DNA of 64,000 bases, taken from contig OZ316894.1 in assembly GCA_973895155.1 (NCBI GenBank), positions 4,030,001 through 4,094,000 of the forward strand, read 5' to 3'. A program made the position numbers and the translations under genes. How positions within the stretch are numbered: the first letter of the stretch is position 1; each line of letters begins with the position of its first letter. Origin of the DNA: Marsupella aquatica (Eukaryota > Marchantiophyta). Shown here in pieces: positions 35,340 to 47,287 of the stretch. Under the pieces are notes generated by a model. That model was not told where the DNA came from. It ran no database searches and saw only the letters and a list, made by a program, of their open reading frames with translations.

Positions 35340-35720
35340 AGCTACTAATTGAGTCTTTCTTTCACAGACTTCTCGATATGGGCTTCGGGAACCTCACAAA
35401 TGGAATCGTTCTCAACATGACTTTCAGCTTCGTGGAACAGAACCTTTCAACCCGCAATGACCGCCACCAGCGCCTCATCCGCAAGAGGGCCCGGCTGGGG
35501 GCGCGGCCAGGAATGGAAGACGAGAAGACCCCAAGTTGTGTTGGTAACTGGTGTGGTACTCGTTTGTGTCACTTGTCACTTGATCCCAGTCTGGCCAATG
35601 CTTGGGATCATTACGGAAGGTTGGCAAAATCTTATGTTCTAATATATTACGAGATGAAGAACGGATCGACTACTTTCATCTCGCTTGCGAAAATGAATCT
35701 CCCTTACTTTCTTCCGCTCT
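35340..35720 (+). repeat. Upstream block of copy D with a coding-like remnant
   Basis: It matches 39955-40380 downstream of copy D, and (inverted) parts of 9320-9450, 21780-21870 and 23015-23130. A frame through 35366-35640 (LLDMGFGNLTNG and RNDRHQRLIRKRARLG motifs) looks coding-like but is not preserved in the other copies. I cannot name it. Confidence 0.55.
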
Positions 35721-35749
35721 AGATTGTCCCTTCGACGAAAGTCAGCCAA

Positions 35750-36241
35750 CAACCAAGACCACTTCTTCCGGTCTACAGTGGATTGACAGCCGAGCCAACA
35801 AACCACACCACTTCGTTTTGTCTATTGACTAACCAAAGTCATGATCTAGGGACTCTGAGACTGCATAATGCAAAGTCAAACTACAGAATCTCAATGTGAG
35901 TTTGAATGGTGTAGACTCAACTAAAGTCAAGCTCAGATCTGGATCACTCAATTGGATTTAGATTATCTGAGAGTGCAAATGGTCAAAACATAATTGCAAA
36001 GTCTAAATATTAGATGGCTAGGCTGAATTAAAGTCAAGCTCACACCAGATCACTCACTCGGCTTTAGATTTGATAGCTGTACTCGATCATTTCAAGCACC
36101 TATATAAGAAAGAGGGCTCAGAGCTAAAATAGCATTCTGAATGTCCTTCACCACTATTGAGACTCTCAAACTTGTTGGTGTCTCCATTCTCACAGGCGCG
36201 TAGTCTCCTGAGGCGGCAGAGAGTATTCCAGCGAAGTAACT
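35750..36241 (+). promoter_or_regulatory. Promoter region of dioxygenase copy D
   Basis: A TATA box TATATAAG lies at 36101-36108, 134 bp before the ATG at 36242. One full AGACC-n9-GGTCT palindrome lies at 35756-35774, and a degenerate second copy at about 35806. AAAGTCAA words recur. Confidence 0.6.
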
Positions 36242-38760
36242 ATGGCGGATGTGATGAAACCGGTTGATCTCAAGAAGCCAGACAGTGCAAGACCTCATGA
36301 GGAACCTTTCAGGACCCCGGGCAAGACATCGTTCATCTGGCCTGAAGAAAACAGACCGGACATCCCGCATGACCACTACGATTTTGAGCTTCCCGTTATC
36401 GATTTGTCACCAGTGCTCAAGTTGGAGAGCTTGCGGAGAGAGATTGAGCAGTTGGACGGAGACGCGAGTACTCGGAGCGGTTTGGAGGCAGAGGTTAAGG
36501 CCTGCGAGGCAGCGAAGTCTGATGTCCTGAAGGGGATTCGAGAAGCTTTCGAAGAGCACGGATTCTTCCAGATAATCAATTGTGGCTTTTCCCTGGAAGT
36601 TGTTGAGCAACTCAAGGAATCTATTGGAGAAATATTTGACCTTCCTCTTGAGGTAAGACCCACGCTCTACTTGTGAGCTGTAAATTTACCGAAGCAGAAT
36701 TTCATTTAAGAATTCTCCTGTCGACGCTGATATGTTATTGAAGTTTGACATGAAAGTAATGAAGTTCCGAAATACTCTTACTTACTGACTATCTAATTGT
36801 AACTACTCCTTCAGGGAACGTCAGGTCCCGTCTGGTTTTGTGGTAGATTTTCCTAATGATAATCCAGCTGCAGATGCACATGCTGTAACATCCTTTTAGA
36901 TGAGTTTGTGACTCGAACCCATTGAGACGGTCAACACGATAGCCAGAGGATCGGATAGGTCTTACACTGCTTGAGCCCAACAGACGGGCCAACATGCTGT
37001 CCGAGACACCTTATTTCATAGCTTGCTCGTGCATTAACAACCGTGAGATATCTTTGAAGTTTGAGTTGTTTCTATGCGTTCCAGTCGAACTTCCGATGGC
37101 TCTGTAGATCTAGTAGGCAACTCTCTCGTACACAGTCACGCGGTAAATTTTATACCCTAGCATCATTGTTCTCCGACAATGTGACAAACCCAGACCGGCC
37201 TCCACGTCACCTAGATCTCGTGATGACAATAAAACAGTGTGGACAAGATTATAGTACTTATACTGATCCGTTTTATTGAATTGCAGGAGAAGATGAAAGT
37301 GCTAAACGAGATAACCCCTGGCGCGCCCACATTCCCTGGTTACCTGCCCATGAAGCGTGACCCCCCGTACAGCCGGAAGATCTTTTCTTACTTATGGAGC
37401 GAAGGATTTGACATCGAGTCACCGGAGACGAATTATCCTGGCAGACTGGACGAGATTGTAAACACTCTCTGGCCGGGTGGCCCTGAAACCAACTTGAAGG
37501 GTCATTTATTAAGGTGAGCTCGTTTCTCCTAGGATCAGGTTGCCAAATTGCCGTCCTTCGAGTACTTTACGAAAGTGTCAACAAGAGGATTTGGCGATCC
37601 AAGGTCTACTAAAAGTTGAATTGCATGTTCGGGACTTAGCACCGTAGTTCTATGGACAGACTCATAACAGCAGCTGAGAGATTCATTAACATGCTCATCT
37701 AACTGGCAGCCATCGTTCAAATTGTCTGCTTGGATCAGAACTAGCGCCGAGGAGTACGGAAAGCAATCGAGCAGGGTGGTCTTTCTACTAATGGACTTGA
37801 TAGTCTCTAGCATTGGAATCCCGGAGCCGGAGAAAATTGTGAACGAGTGGCTGGGTGATCGGAATAACCGACAGGTCATTGGCAAGTTTCGGGTGAACAA
37901 CTTCCCCATCTGCGACTTTCCCGAAATGACTTGGGGACTTCCATGCCACACGGACCCCGATGTTTTCACCATTGTGTACCAGGATGCAGTGGGGGGCCTG
38001 CAGCTTCGTTTCAGAGATGGGACCTGGCATGGGGTCCGCCCTCGGGCGGGTGCTTTTATCGTCAACTGTGGCGACTTTCTACAGGTGCTGCTGCATTCCT
38101 GAATCTTTGAACTGAAAACTGGATGATTTAATTATGTCTGGACTTTTGAATGAAACCTGTACTGCTGGACATGTTGAGTAAATCTATTCTAGCAAGAAAG
38201 CCACGTTGCCTGATGGTCCCCAAAATACATGTCACCTAGTTGGTCCTCTCTGGCATCTCATGGAGCCAATTAAGTATCTTAGATGCTCGATTTTCTGTGC
38301 TTACTAGTGAAAGTGTCAGTGGACAAGCTTTGGCTTCAGGAAATCAATGTACTTTTGTTATAGTATACGAAAGGGATTCATGTCTTGTCCACGAATTTGA
38401 AAAGTTTTAGCATGAGGATTTATGAATCAAATTTTGGCACCTCCCTCTCGTGAGCTTTGCTGGGCACGAGCTTGACGAAGTGTCCGTCCTTCGTTTGTGC
38501 AGGCTTGGACAAATGGGAGATTTCTAAGCGCAGAGCACCGGGTGGTGGCCAATGAAAAGAGTAGGCGCATGTCAATTGCAGCGTTTGTGCCAGGCGAGAT
38601 GAACTACGTTGTCCGTCCAAGACCAGAGTGTGTGGATGCCGAGCACCCTATTCGATACAAGCCATTTACATCGGTAGATTACAAGAGCGCATTTTTGTCT
38701 CTTGGTGTCAATAAGGAAAGAGGGGAGCTCCTGGAGAGAGCTTTTGGCATACCAACTTGA
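36242..38760 (+). CDS. 2OG/Fe(II) dioxygenase copy D, four exons, apparently intact
   Basis: A 413-residue plant DOXC-type dioxygenase. Exons are 36242-36652, 37287-37513, 37739-38084 and 38503-38760. All introns are GT-AG with phases 0, 2 and 0. The DIOX_N domain spans roughly residues 45-200 and the jelly-roll 2OG-FeII_Oxy domain residues 260-385. Metal ligands are H283, D285 and H340, and R350-x-S352 binds 2-oxoglutarate. GGLQLRFRDG and VNCGDFLQ are standard core motifs. As in all copies, the usual NHG reads NCG. Relative to copy C it keeps the ATCAG intron 2 acceptor. It differs at the N-terminus (MKPVDLKK) and at HEEPFR. No defect is seen. The substrate is unknown; flavonoid, gibberellin or other oxidase roles are all possible. 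Confidence 0.9.
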
Positions 38761-39935
38761 TGTTCAAGATACTCATAGCGAGTTTCTGCTCACCACAGGA
38801 CTCAGAGTCACTAATTCGAGAAAACAGTATTGCAAGACAATACTGTAATAGAAGTGGTAACGGATCAGCAGAGCTGACATAGCCATGAATCATGTCACTG
38901 AAGCAGGAGCTAATATGTGTGACATCAACTACTATAATATGCTAGCTACTTATCCCCAACGAAACTCTATTATCTTGGGATGGGGCTATGTACAGTGGGC
39001 TACGGGATAAGTGGTACCTGTGTACTGTGTACAGATTATTAAAAATTATAATAAGCATTGACACTTTTTCTGCAGTGCTCGTCTTACAAATTTTCAGTGC
39101 CATAGAAATCTTTTATGCCATGACATGTTTTTTTGCAAAGACATCTTTTGTGCATTGTACAGATATTGAGGTAGCATTTGGCACCAACTTTATGGATAAT
39201 ATGGAAATCAAACATGCAAGTTAAGAGAAGAACTCTCAAATGAATTTCTTGTGAAGCTTTCAATCCACACTCACTTTCTGACGGAGTGTAACAACACCCT
39301 GAGTTATCTGTCGCCAGTGTCAAGTGTCAGTCTTCTTATCAGTATTTGTGTCTGGAACATTGGGGGGAACCTTCCTACTCAGCCAGGCCGCAAAGGTGAC
39401 TCAGTTGGGCTGTTGAGGTGAAAGTGTGACTAGGTGAGTGAATTTCCTCTGTCAAATCTCACTTGGGGACGGCCGCTGGATGCAAAGTGAGTCAGTCAAG
39501 TCAGTCAAATGTAAATTTACCAACTAGCCTGCCAACTAGGTGAGGAGAGAAAAAGTGGCTCAGCAAGCAGCCGAGTGGAAATTTGTCAACTCGGTGAGGC
39601 CACCAAGAGACAAGAATAACATCCGCAAAAAGGATGTTTGAGTTCGCAGAGGCAGTTGAGTTTCACTGATATGGGTGCTCAACAGGTAATTGATCGGGTT
39701 AATAATCTCCCCTCTAAAGTTCAATTGCATGTTACTTACAATTTTGATTCCTTACAATTCTAAAATGAAATGGGAGATAGTAGTGACTGTGGAGAAGGTT
39801 TTGCAAGTCCTCCTTAGAAAGAACCCACAGACAAATGCTCAGTGTGACGCTCAAACTTCAAGAAATTCTGGTCGGTCATGTCTAGCTCTTGCCTTTCACC
39901 TTCTTACATTGTGCTATCGATCTATCTCTATCTAG
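38761..39935. other. Spacer downstream of dioxygenase D
   Basis: No convincing gene. The 3' flank differs from that shared by B and C. It includes GTCAGTCAAGTCAGTCAA phrases near 39490 and (A/G)CTCGGTGAGG phrases near 39430-39600. Confidence 0.5.
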
Positions 39936-39939
39936 GCCG

Positions 39940-40400
39940 CAACTGAATTTCCCGGACTTCTCGATATGGGCTTAGAGTACCCCACCAAAGGAATCGTTCG
40001 AGTTGTCATTTAATCAACATGACTTTCAACTTTGTGGAATAGAACCGTTCATCCCCCAATGACGGCCACCAGCGTATCGTCTGCAAGGTGGTTCCAGGAA
40101 TGGAAGACCAGAAGACCCCAAGTTGTGAAGTCAATCGGAACTGGTGTGGTCCTCGTTCTGTCACTCGATCGCAATCTGGCCAATGCTGGGGATCATCTCA
40201 ACAGTAGGCGATTTGGTTTTCAATCCTCAAACGGTCTTATGTGGCTAAAGCAGAGTGACAGGTCTCGGCGTCAAAGTTGAGGCCAGGCGGCAGTAATTGA
40301 AGCGAGCATGAGCACAGACGCTGTTACGGTGGAATGAAGGTTGGCAACATCTTACGTTCTAATTAAGAGCTGAAGAACGGAGTACAGTACGTACGTAGCT
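39940..40400 (+). repeat. Orphan upstream block with no dioxygenase following
   Basis: It is a direct repeat of the block upstream of copy D (about 35366-35660), including the CTTCTCGATATGGGCTT start and the GAAGGTTGGCAA-x-ATCTTA end. Here it is followed by an unrelated coding-like region, not by a dioxygenase gene. It may be the start of a fifth unit that was lost, or the source of the upstream blocks. Confidence 0.65.
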
Positions 40401-40429
40401 GAATGAGGCTGGAGTATTCTTGTTGAGTA

Positions 40430-40823
40430 TTGATGGATAAGGAGGAGGAGAAGGAGAAGGAGAAGGAGGAGATTGGCTTCATCTCGCTGGCGAATATCAA
40501 TCTCGGTCACTTCGAACGAGACGAGTTGCGTCTCTTAGCCCAGTTTTCGAGTAACTCCGTCGATCTTGACAACTATTCTGGTATCGATATCAGGAAGATC
40601 GACAAGGCAATTTTTCGTAAGAGTCAGAAAAAGCGAAAGCCGATGCGCACTCAAAGCGACGCCGGAAGCAGCACAACGCGTTCTCAGCGAGCTGCTCGAC
40701 GGGCTTCTTATAAGTAGTCTGGGTGCTCTTATCCGTTGGAGTAGCATTGGATCATTCGACGAGCGCAGCATTAAAACTGCTGTGCGATATGCTCCTGGAG
40801 CAAAGGTTCAAAGTCATGATTGA
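40430..40823 (+). pseudogene. Possible divergent histone H2B-like gene or remnant
   Basis: Two overlapping frames are seen. The first (40430-40717) starts with a Glu/Lys-rich head (MDKEEEKEKEKEE) and continues FISLANINLGHF. The second is open from 40539 to 40823. It contains a helix with hydrophobic spacing like H2B alpha 2 (EAAQRVLSELLDGLL), followed by SIKTAVRYAPG, close to the H2B alpha 3 signature REIQTAVRLxLPG. The H2B alpha C tail is missing. The second frame has no ATG, so a splice or frameshift from the first is needed. A 43-bp GT-AG interval (40551-40593) joins them in phase but is short for a plant intron. Fragments of the first frame also occur upstream of copies A, B and D. Confidence 0.4.
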
Positions 40824-42114
40824 AACGGACTCGTGAATGTCCAAATTGAATCTCAAGCACTTACATTGAGGCAGCATTGTGATTGTCGCAATGACTGTAC
40901 TTCAATTCAGCTTCCAATAGAAATTAAGACCAAGCAAGGTTTTCTCAACCCCGTTTACAAAATGGGACAGAAACCAGTACATTACAGGGACGCCAAGTCC
41001 GTTAGCTACGGTAGACAGGGTACAGTGGGACCTCTACCGGGCCAAACTCCAATGATCAGAAAGTCGACGCTAGCTACTACTACGAAATCATTCTAGAGCT
41101 CTGCCAATGCGGCGGAAAAGTTGAACCCCGCACAGGAAGGCCACGGAGAAATTAAAGTTCAAAGTTATACGTTAGCCAGGCCGCATGGCAATGACTAGCG
41201 ACGAGTGATCTGGCGTGGAGCGAACATCTGAAACTCAGGAACACTATCTATATCTCAATTACGTCTGTTTAAATCGTACGGTAAGCAATTTTTTAAAACA
41301 TTGTTTTCCTTCTGTATTTTGTCTCCTTCACAAGGATCGCGTATCGCCGATTCCAAAATGCCTACCACATATGCCTATTAGCTTTTCGTTACGAAGCTGG
41401 GTGAGTGTGCTTTAGAGAGGGATGCTCTCAGAATCTTCGTCAGTGTCGAATCCGTCACAATCAATCTGATGCTCAGTACAGAACAGAAGGTGATCAGACA
41501 TTCAGATCAAACACGCTACAGTCTGCAAGGAAAGGTTGCTACAGAGATTCCTTGTATGAACCACCCTCTAATCCTGATCGAGCGAAAAGACGAGGCCTTT
41601 GTGAGACCTTTGAGATAAACCCACAGGGACAGGAGTCCCCACTACAAGTATTGCGTTCCTTACGGTTGGTGGAGTAGAGGACACTCCGCCCTCCAAGCAG
41701 TACCGAATTCTGTCTTTGTTTTCTCCATCCATGCTCGATCTGGTGGGCAAGCTTGGGTGAGAATACAGAACGTCGGCAAAAGGGAAGGATATCCTCCACA
41801 TCTCTACAAGAATATCTACCCCGCGATATCAAGCCTTCACCACGAACCGTCCATTGCAGGGTCTACTATGACTAGTCCAGGAGACTGCACAGCGCAGTAA
41901 AGCTTTTCGATCTGCTACGAACAAATAATGCATTAATCTTGTACCGTATCGAAAGCTTTTAATGCTTTCAGTTTACTCCTGGTTAGGGCGAGTTATCACG
42001 CCATGACAGTCATGTTCTCACGTTACTTGGCATTTGGACACGACCATTCGGGCGAGGGGCAGGCTGTTCAGTTGGCTGGCCGTCGCCAATTCTGACGCGT
42101 ACTGCAGTGAATGC
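40824..42114. other. Spacer without a recognised gene
   Basis: Frames at 40833-41096, 41405-41677 (plus) and 41539-41832 (minus) are open but unrecognised and overlap one another. No tRNA, rRNA or clear repeat is seen. Confidence 0.4.
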
Positions 42115-43865
42115 TCAAATTACTTTCATCTTGCCATTTCTAGTCCGCATTTGGAAGCTGGCCCGTTCCTCGTCCCTGGAGACACTTCGCTTGTTGATCA
42201 CCCTCGAGGCCCGAAAACAGGTGAACAATCCACAGCCAACACTGTTCCACTCTTCCGTGTGCTCCTCGACTGTCGTCTCATTGCTGGCAGTCACCTCCAC
42301 AGTCGTTACGACCGGGTTGTTCGCGGCGAAGAAAGCACCACACAGTTCGAACGAAGGGTCCTCCGAACCTCCCGGGATAAACGCCAGGTTGGACACTTTC
42401 CTTAGATCTGGATTCTGTACGAGTGTTTGCTTAAACTGCATCCCTTGCCACCCATTCAAAAGGGAGCTGCACACAGATGAAGACGCAAATGCACAAATTA
42501 CTGAGTGATCGAGAGCTTCATATTCGTCACGGAAACACCTCATATATATCAAGGAGAGTAGTTGCACATATATCATTGACACGATCGGATTGGACGGAAT
42601 TGAATGCCACAGCTGGCAAAATAATCAAGCGGACTCTATAGGTAACGACGTCAAGTGATTCACTAAAACAATGTTACCTGTCGACGACTATCCATCTTGG
42701 GCGGTATTTCTGGGCCACTTGGTTCGCAATAATCTCATTAGTTTCGCCCGGCTTCACTAGAATTTCAAGCTCAACCTATGCACACAACCGAGAATACAAC
42801 ACGGTTAGTCTAGGATGGAAGGAATGGACTACTCTGGGAACCAAAATTGACCACGCGCGGGGCCGAAATTTGTACGATTGTGCGTGGATTGAAATCAGGA
42901 TTTGCATCCCTGAGGTATTGACCGAATTAGCTAAATGAGACAGACTTGGTCTATGGACTGAATGACCTGATCGACAAGGGATCGAGACGAAAGGAAGAAT
43001 AATTAATAAAGCCATTCCTGATCGAAGACAGACATTCACCAGACTAATCAAAGAGGTCCGACATATATAACATACTTCAACACCAATACCATCAACTGAC
43101 CTGTCTTTTTTGAAAGAGATGTTTGACGTTTTGCACACAGAAGTATAATGCCTTGAATTGATGCTGGACAGCCTCTTCCCTCCATTTTTTGTCCACGCTG
43201 GCGACTGGGAACTTCATTCCACCTGCGCGCAGCAAAGTCGACACACACGTTGATGATAAAGCAAAATTGTAGACATATGAGTTCAAATCGACATCCGGAC
43301 GAATCACTGACAAAATGGATAAGCTGCGGTAATTCAAAATAGGAATACGGCAATAAAATTGCGTTTGACAAACACAGTCTAACTGCCAATCCTGCCAATC
43401 AACCTTGATGCAAATAACATGGATTGTTCTCCAAGATGCATTTTATGACTATCAAGAAAGTTTTGAAGAATTTGTTAAGGCAGCCATTTTAAGCTTTTCA
43501 ATAAACCGAATCTATCTGCGGCATCTCATGAAATTTTAGATCCCAACGTAATTGTCCGGACTCCACGAGTTGAAGTAGCCCCTATTAATTTGAAACAATT
43601 GACTAGTCTCGTTAGACCTACCAGAAACATGTGGCACTACTGTTACGAGGGACACAATAAACACGCTGCGGGTGGTCCTCTCCATCCTTTCCACCGCACA
43701 TCTGAAGGTTTTTTCCAGTGGAGAACAGTAAGCCGCAACGAGTACTACTATGCAATGCTCCTGTGGGGCTGCCGTCCGGGACAAACTGCAGTGATGTGGT
43801 GAAGGTGTCCGGGCGGCGAGTGTCCGGGACGAAGAACTGGAGTCTAAACTCGAAGCGCGCTGCAT
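42115..43865 (-). CDS. Gene F: USP-like domain protein related to plant kinase N-termini, four exons, no kinase
   Basis: Exons are 43865-43622, 43222-43101, 42775-42678 and 42538-42115, giving 295 residues; all introns are GT-AG. The start is a Ser/Arg-rich head (MQRASSLDSSSSSR). It is followed by a Rossmann-like strand-helix-strand (HCIVVLVAAY...VFIVSLV), then a helix and the segment VELEILVKPGETNEIIANQ with RPRWIVVDR. This is the pattern of the USP-like (adenine nucleotide alpha hydrolase-like) module at the N-terminus of a plant receptor-like/cytoplasmic kinase family. The last exon has ALDHSVICAF, in the place of the strand before the linker, then a Ser/Glu-rich tail and CGLFTCF. No kinase domain follows. 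Intron phases (1, 0, 2) and the 98-nt third exon are identical to gene E, which supports both models. Confidence 0.65.
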
Positions 43866-44091
43866 GTAGTGAACTTTTTTCAGACGCTAAAATGCAGGCG
43901 GGTCGACTACGACGACAGCCCTCCGCTCCGGAACACCTTTCGACGAGAGCTACCATGAGCCTGGGGTCGAATTACTGAAGCCCAATTGAACATCAAAAAT
44001 CTGCCAAAATGCGCAAACCCCTCGGTGAATTACAACAGCACAATGGAATCACAAATCTGCCAAAAAGCCCACGCACTTGGTGGAGCAGAGT

Positions 44092-44437
44092 CACCTAATT
44101 TACCCAAACCAGTTTGACTCAAAAAAGTGGTTGTGACCTTGAGCCGATCGAGATTACAGCCATGCCTCATCCGGAGAAAGCTGCAGCGGCCACTCCTCAT
44201 CAGCGAAAGCGAGCCACATCTGGAAACTTTCTCACGAACATATGCTTGTGAACATTCAGACCACCTAATTTACAAACCAGTTTGACTCAAAAATTGGTTG
44301 TGATCATACACCTTGAGCCGATCGAGATTACGGCCATGCCTCATCCGGAGAAAGCTCCAGCGGCCACTCCTCGTCAGCGTAAGCGAGCCACATCTAGAAA
44401 CTTCCTCACGAACATACGCTTGTGAACATTCAGACCA
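44092..44437. repeat. Tandem duplication (170 + 176 bp) upstream of gene F
   Basis: Unit 1 is 44092-44261 and unit 2 is 44262-44437. Each contains a small plus-strand frame of 29 codons starting MPHPEKA (44162-44251 and 44336-44425), which differ at four residues and two silent sites. The unit lies in the presumed promoter region of gene F, about 230 bp before its ATG, and both units keep the frame. It could be regulatory or a duplicated small exon. Confidence 0.85.
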
Positions 44438-46082
44438 CCTTCCCGTTATCACAACCTCCGTCCCAGACTTTCAAAGATCCGAATAGCTATTCGGATCTAA
44501 AGCGGACCAACGGTGGTGGGGCATGCATAAACTTCAGAATCTTCCTGAGCACAGAACTGACTTTCCTAAACCGGTACATTATTGCAAGAAACGAATCATG
44601 CTGCAGGCTGCTGCGGGGGAAATGAGAGAGGCATTGGATGAGCGCGTGGGGAACTATAATACCGTGTGCCTTTTGGTCTTCTCCAGTCTTCTGGGGTCCT
44701 CCTTATGATGGTTCGGATTGGCAGCACAGTGTTGTCTTGGTCCCACTGTCCACCCATCCTGACATCCTGACATCCTCTGGCCCTTTAGCGTGGACTCCGA
44801 GTTGTGCTCGGTGAATTGGATCTGATAGGAGTGGAGTGGGGACTCGTACTCACTCTTCACTATGGTGTCCACATGAATTCCACAAAAGCAAAATTATTGC
44901 AGCTTGGCATGCGGCAAGTCTAGTGCTCCCTTACTATTGAAAGGGAACTCTTTTAGGGGGTCTCAAAGTTCGAAAGTTTGATGGATCTTAACACTTAGTA
45001 GATAAGGGTTTTCAAACCTCAAAATTTGATGGAACAACTCTGAAGCTTCGAGACACCTATTAGATTTCCATGTTAGAGCATTTCCAGTGTTCGCCGATGC
45101 TTGCCCATGCTCCCTAGAGAATAGAAGTAGAGGTGCACATATTTACCGACTTTGAAATGGAGATGTTGCTAACAATAGAAGCAGAGGTGGGTTTACCTGC
45201 TTTGAGATGGCGATGTTGCTTTAGAACAACACTAGAGGTGCACTTACCAGCTTTGAGATGGCCATGTTGCTATCCTTAGTACACAACCCACTAAAAGCTC
45301 TCAACGAGACCTCCTTTCCTCAACTAGTGTGTTTGTACCTTCAGATGTACTCTACAAATGGATCCAGATGTATTTTTCCTGCCCTGGATGAAATGGAGGT
45401 CCCAATAGGAGGCTGGTTTGGCAACCGTCTTAGTTTCTTCCTAAAACTAGTGGTCCACAATTTGGATTTGGACTGATCTTGCACTAGTATATTATAAATA
45501 GCATGAACTGTCATTCAAGGAAGCAAACTACAAGGCAGAATACTAGAAATTGAATTGAGTTTACTATTTGTCGTCTAAGGCCTTCTCCTGGAACTTCTAG
45601 CATAATAGATTGTTAGAGCGATGAAATGCAGCCAGATGAAGAATAGTAGCACACGCTATTAGAAAAAGGAAAGAACTAATAGAGCTAAAAAAATGAGATT
45701 GAGCTCACATTGTCTAGGGAGAGGACAGGCACCCCAAAACCAAGCTACTGTAGTGTCCCCCACTAGGGTTATTGCCCTACCTAAGCCTGCCCATGCTCTA
45801 GCATTCTCATAAGCCATGGCTACCCAACACCTGGAGGGGTGAAGCAAATAGCTACCTTGCCCCTCTCCCTTTTATAAGATTGATGAGTTGCTAAGAAGCT
45901 CTAAGTTATATTTAAACATGTGGGTAACCGCAGGGTGGGCAATCATCGATTTTCCCTCAATCGGTGGTATAGTAGGTGAAAGGAGCATGGTGGAGATGCT
46001 CTTTGTTAGTAAGTGCCAAGGAAGTGTTTGTTATTTTTATGCACCAGCTCAATGCCTGTGCGTTGACTCGTGGGTTGAATGA
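44438..46082. other. Gene-poor spacer
   Basis: A short phrase (GAGGTGCAC(A/T)TA...CTTTGA(A/G)ATGG(A/C)GATGTTGCT) is repeated about three times at 45130-45275. No conserved gene is seen. Confidence 0.5.
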
Positions 46083-46825
46083 AAGATCTTGAGGTGAGGG
46101 CAAGATGTCGGAGAGGAAAGATGTTGAGGAGAGGGCAACATGTCAAGGGAGCGCAACATGTCAAGGAGAGACAAAGATGTAAGGTGTTTGAGGGAAGGAC
46201 AAGATGTCAAGGTGAGGGAAAGATGGTGAGTTGAGGGCAAGTGTTAAGGAGAGGCAAAGATGTCGAGGAGAGGGCAAGATGTCAAGGAGAGGCAAACATG
46301 TTGAGGCAAAGGCAAGATGTCAAGGTGAGGGAAAGATGTTGAGGCAAGGGCAAGATGACAAGTAGAGGGCAAGATGTTGAGGTGGGGCAAGAAGTCGAGG
46401 CGAGGGCAAGATGTCAAGGAATGGCAAAGATAGGAAGTTGAGGGAAAGATGTTGAGGCAAGGGTAAGATGTCTAGGTGAGGCAAAGATGTTGAGGCAAAA
46501 AAAGATGTCAATGAGAGAAAGATATGTCAATGAAAGAAAGAGATGTTGAGGTGAGGAAAAGATCTCAATGAGAGAAACGATGTTGAGGGTGAGGGAAAGA
46601 TGTTGTAGTGAGATAAAGATGTCAACAAGGTAAGGAAAAGGTAAGATGTTGAGGTGGGAAGAAGATGTCAAGCTAGGTGAGGAGATATGTTGAGGGAGAA
46701 AAATATATACGTCAATGAGAGAAAAGATATCAAGGGTGAGAAAAATAATGTCATGGTGAGATAAAGATGTCAATGTGAAAAAAATGGCGAGATGAGAGAA
46801 AAATGTCAAGGTAAGCCAGTTAAAG
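46083..46825. repeat. Degenerate minisatellite, AAGATGTCAAGGTGAGGC-type unit
   Basis: Dozens of imperfect 15-22-bp units containing (A/G)AGATGT(C/T)(A/G)A(G/T)G. It is followed by TTCAATAACCCTTGCATTGCACG and preceded by AATGCCTGTGCGTTG. A second array with the same unit and similar flanks lies at 54150-54665. Confidence 0.8.
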
Positions 46826-47287
46826 TTGTTGTACCTGGTGGTGTTCAATAACCCTTGCATTGCACGTAGAAATTGGAGATACGAGATAACAACCACTATA
46901 TTTAATCAAATCATTTATTTAATAACAAATTTGTATTCTTCTACCTAATTTGTTTCCCCAACATTTTATTTTATTTACCCATTTCAATTTGTTTGGCCTC
47001 TCTATTCCCCCCTCTCTCATCCTTTCCCTCTCTTTCCTTGTGCTTTGTCCTCTTGCCCTCCTTGTGCCTTGTTATTCCTCCTCCCCCTTTTTCTTTCCTT
47101 CAACATGTGGGGAGAAATCAGATTAGGGAAAACACTTCAAACATATACTTGCTCAATAGTTACGTGGTTCGCCTCAAGGTCGGCTACGTCCACAGGAAGA
47201 CAAAGTTTTATTAACGGTTATGTGTCTATTCAAGCATCACCATAGCTCTCATCTCTTCAAGCTCTCACCATAGCTCAGCATTGTTCA
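46826..47287. other. Spacer with pyrimidine-rich tract
   Basis: A C/T-rich stretch lies at about 47000-47100. A CACCATAGCTC phrase is repeated at 47240-47275. No gene is seen. Confidence 0.4.

Noticed and set aside
46049-46896. Long minus-strand frames rich in Ser, Leu and His
   Set aside because: They are translations of the minisatellite and have no independent support.
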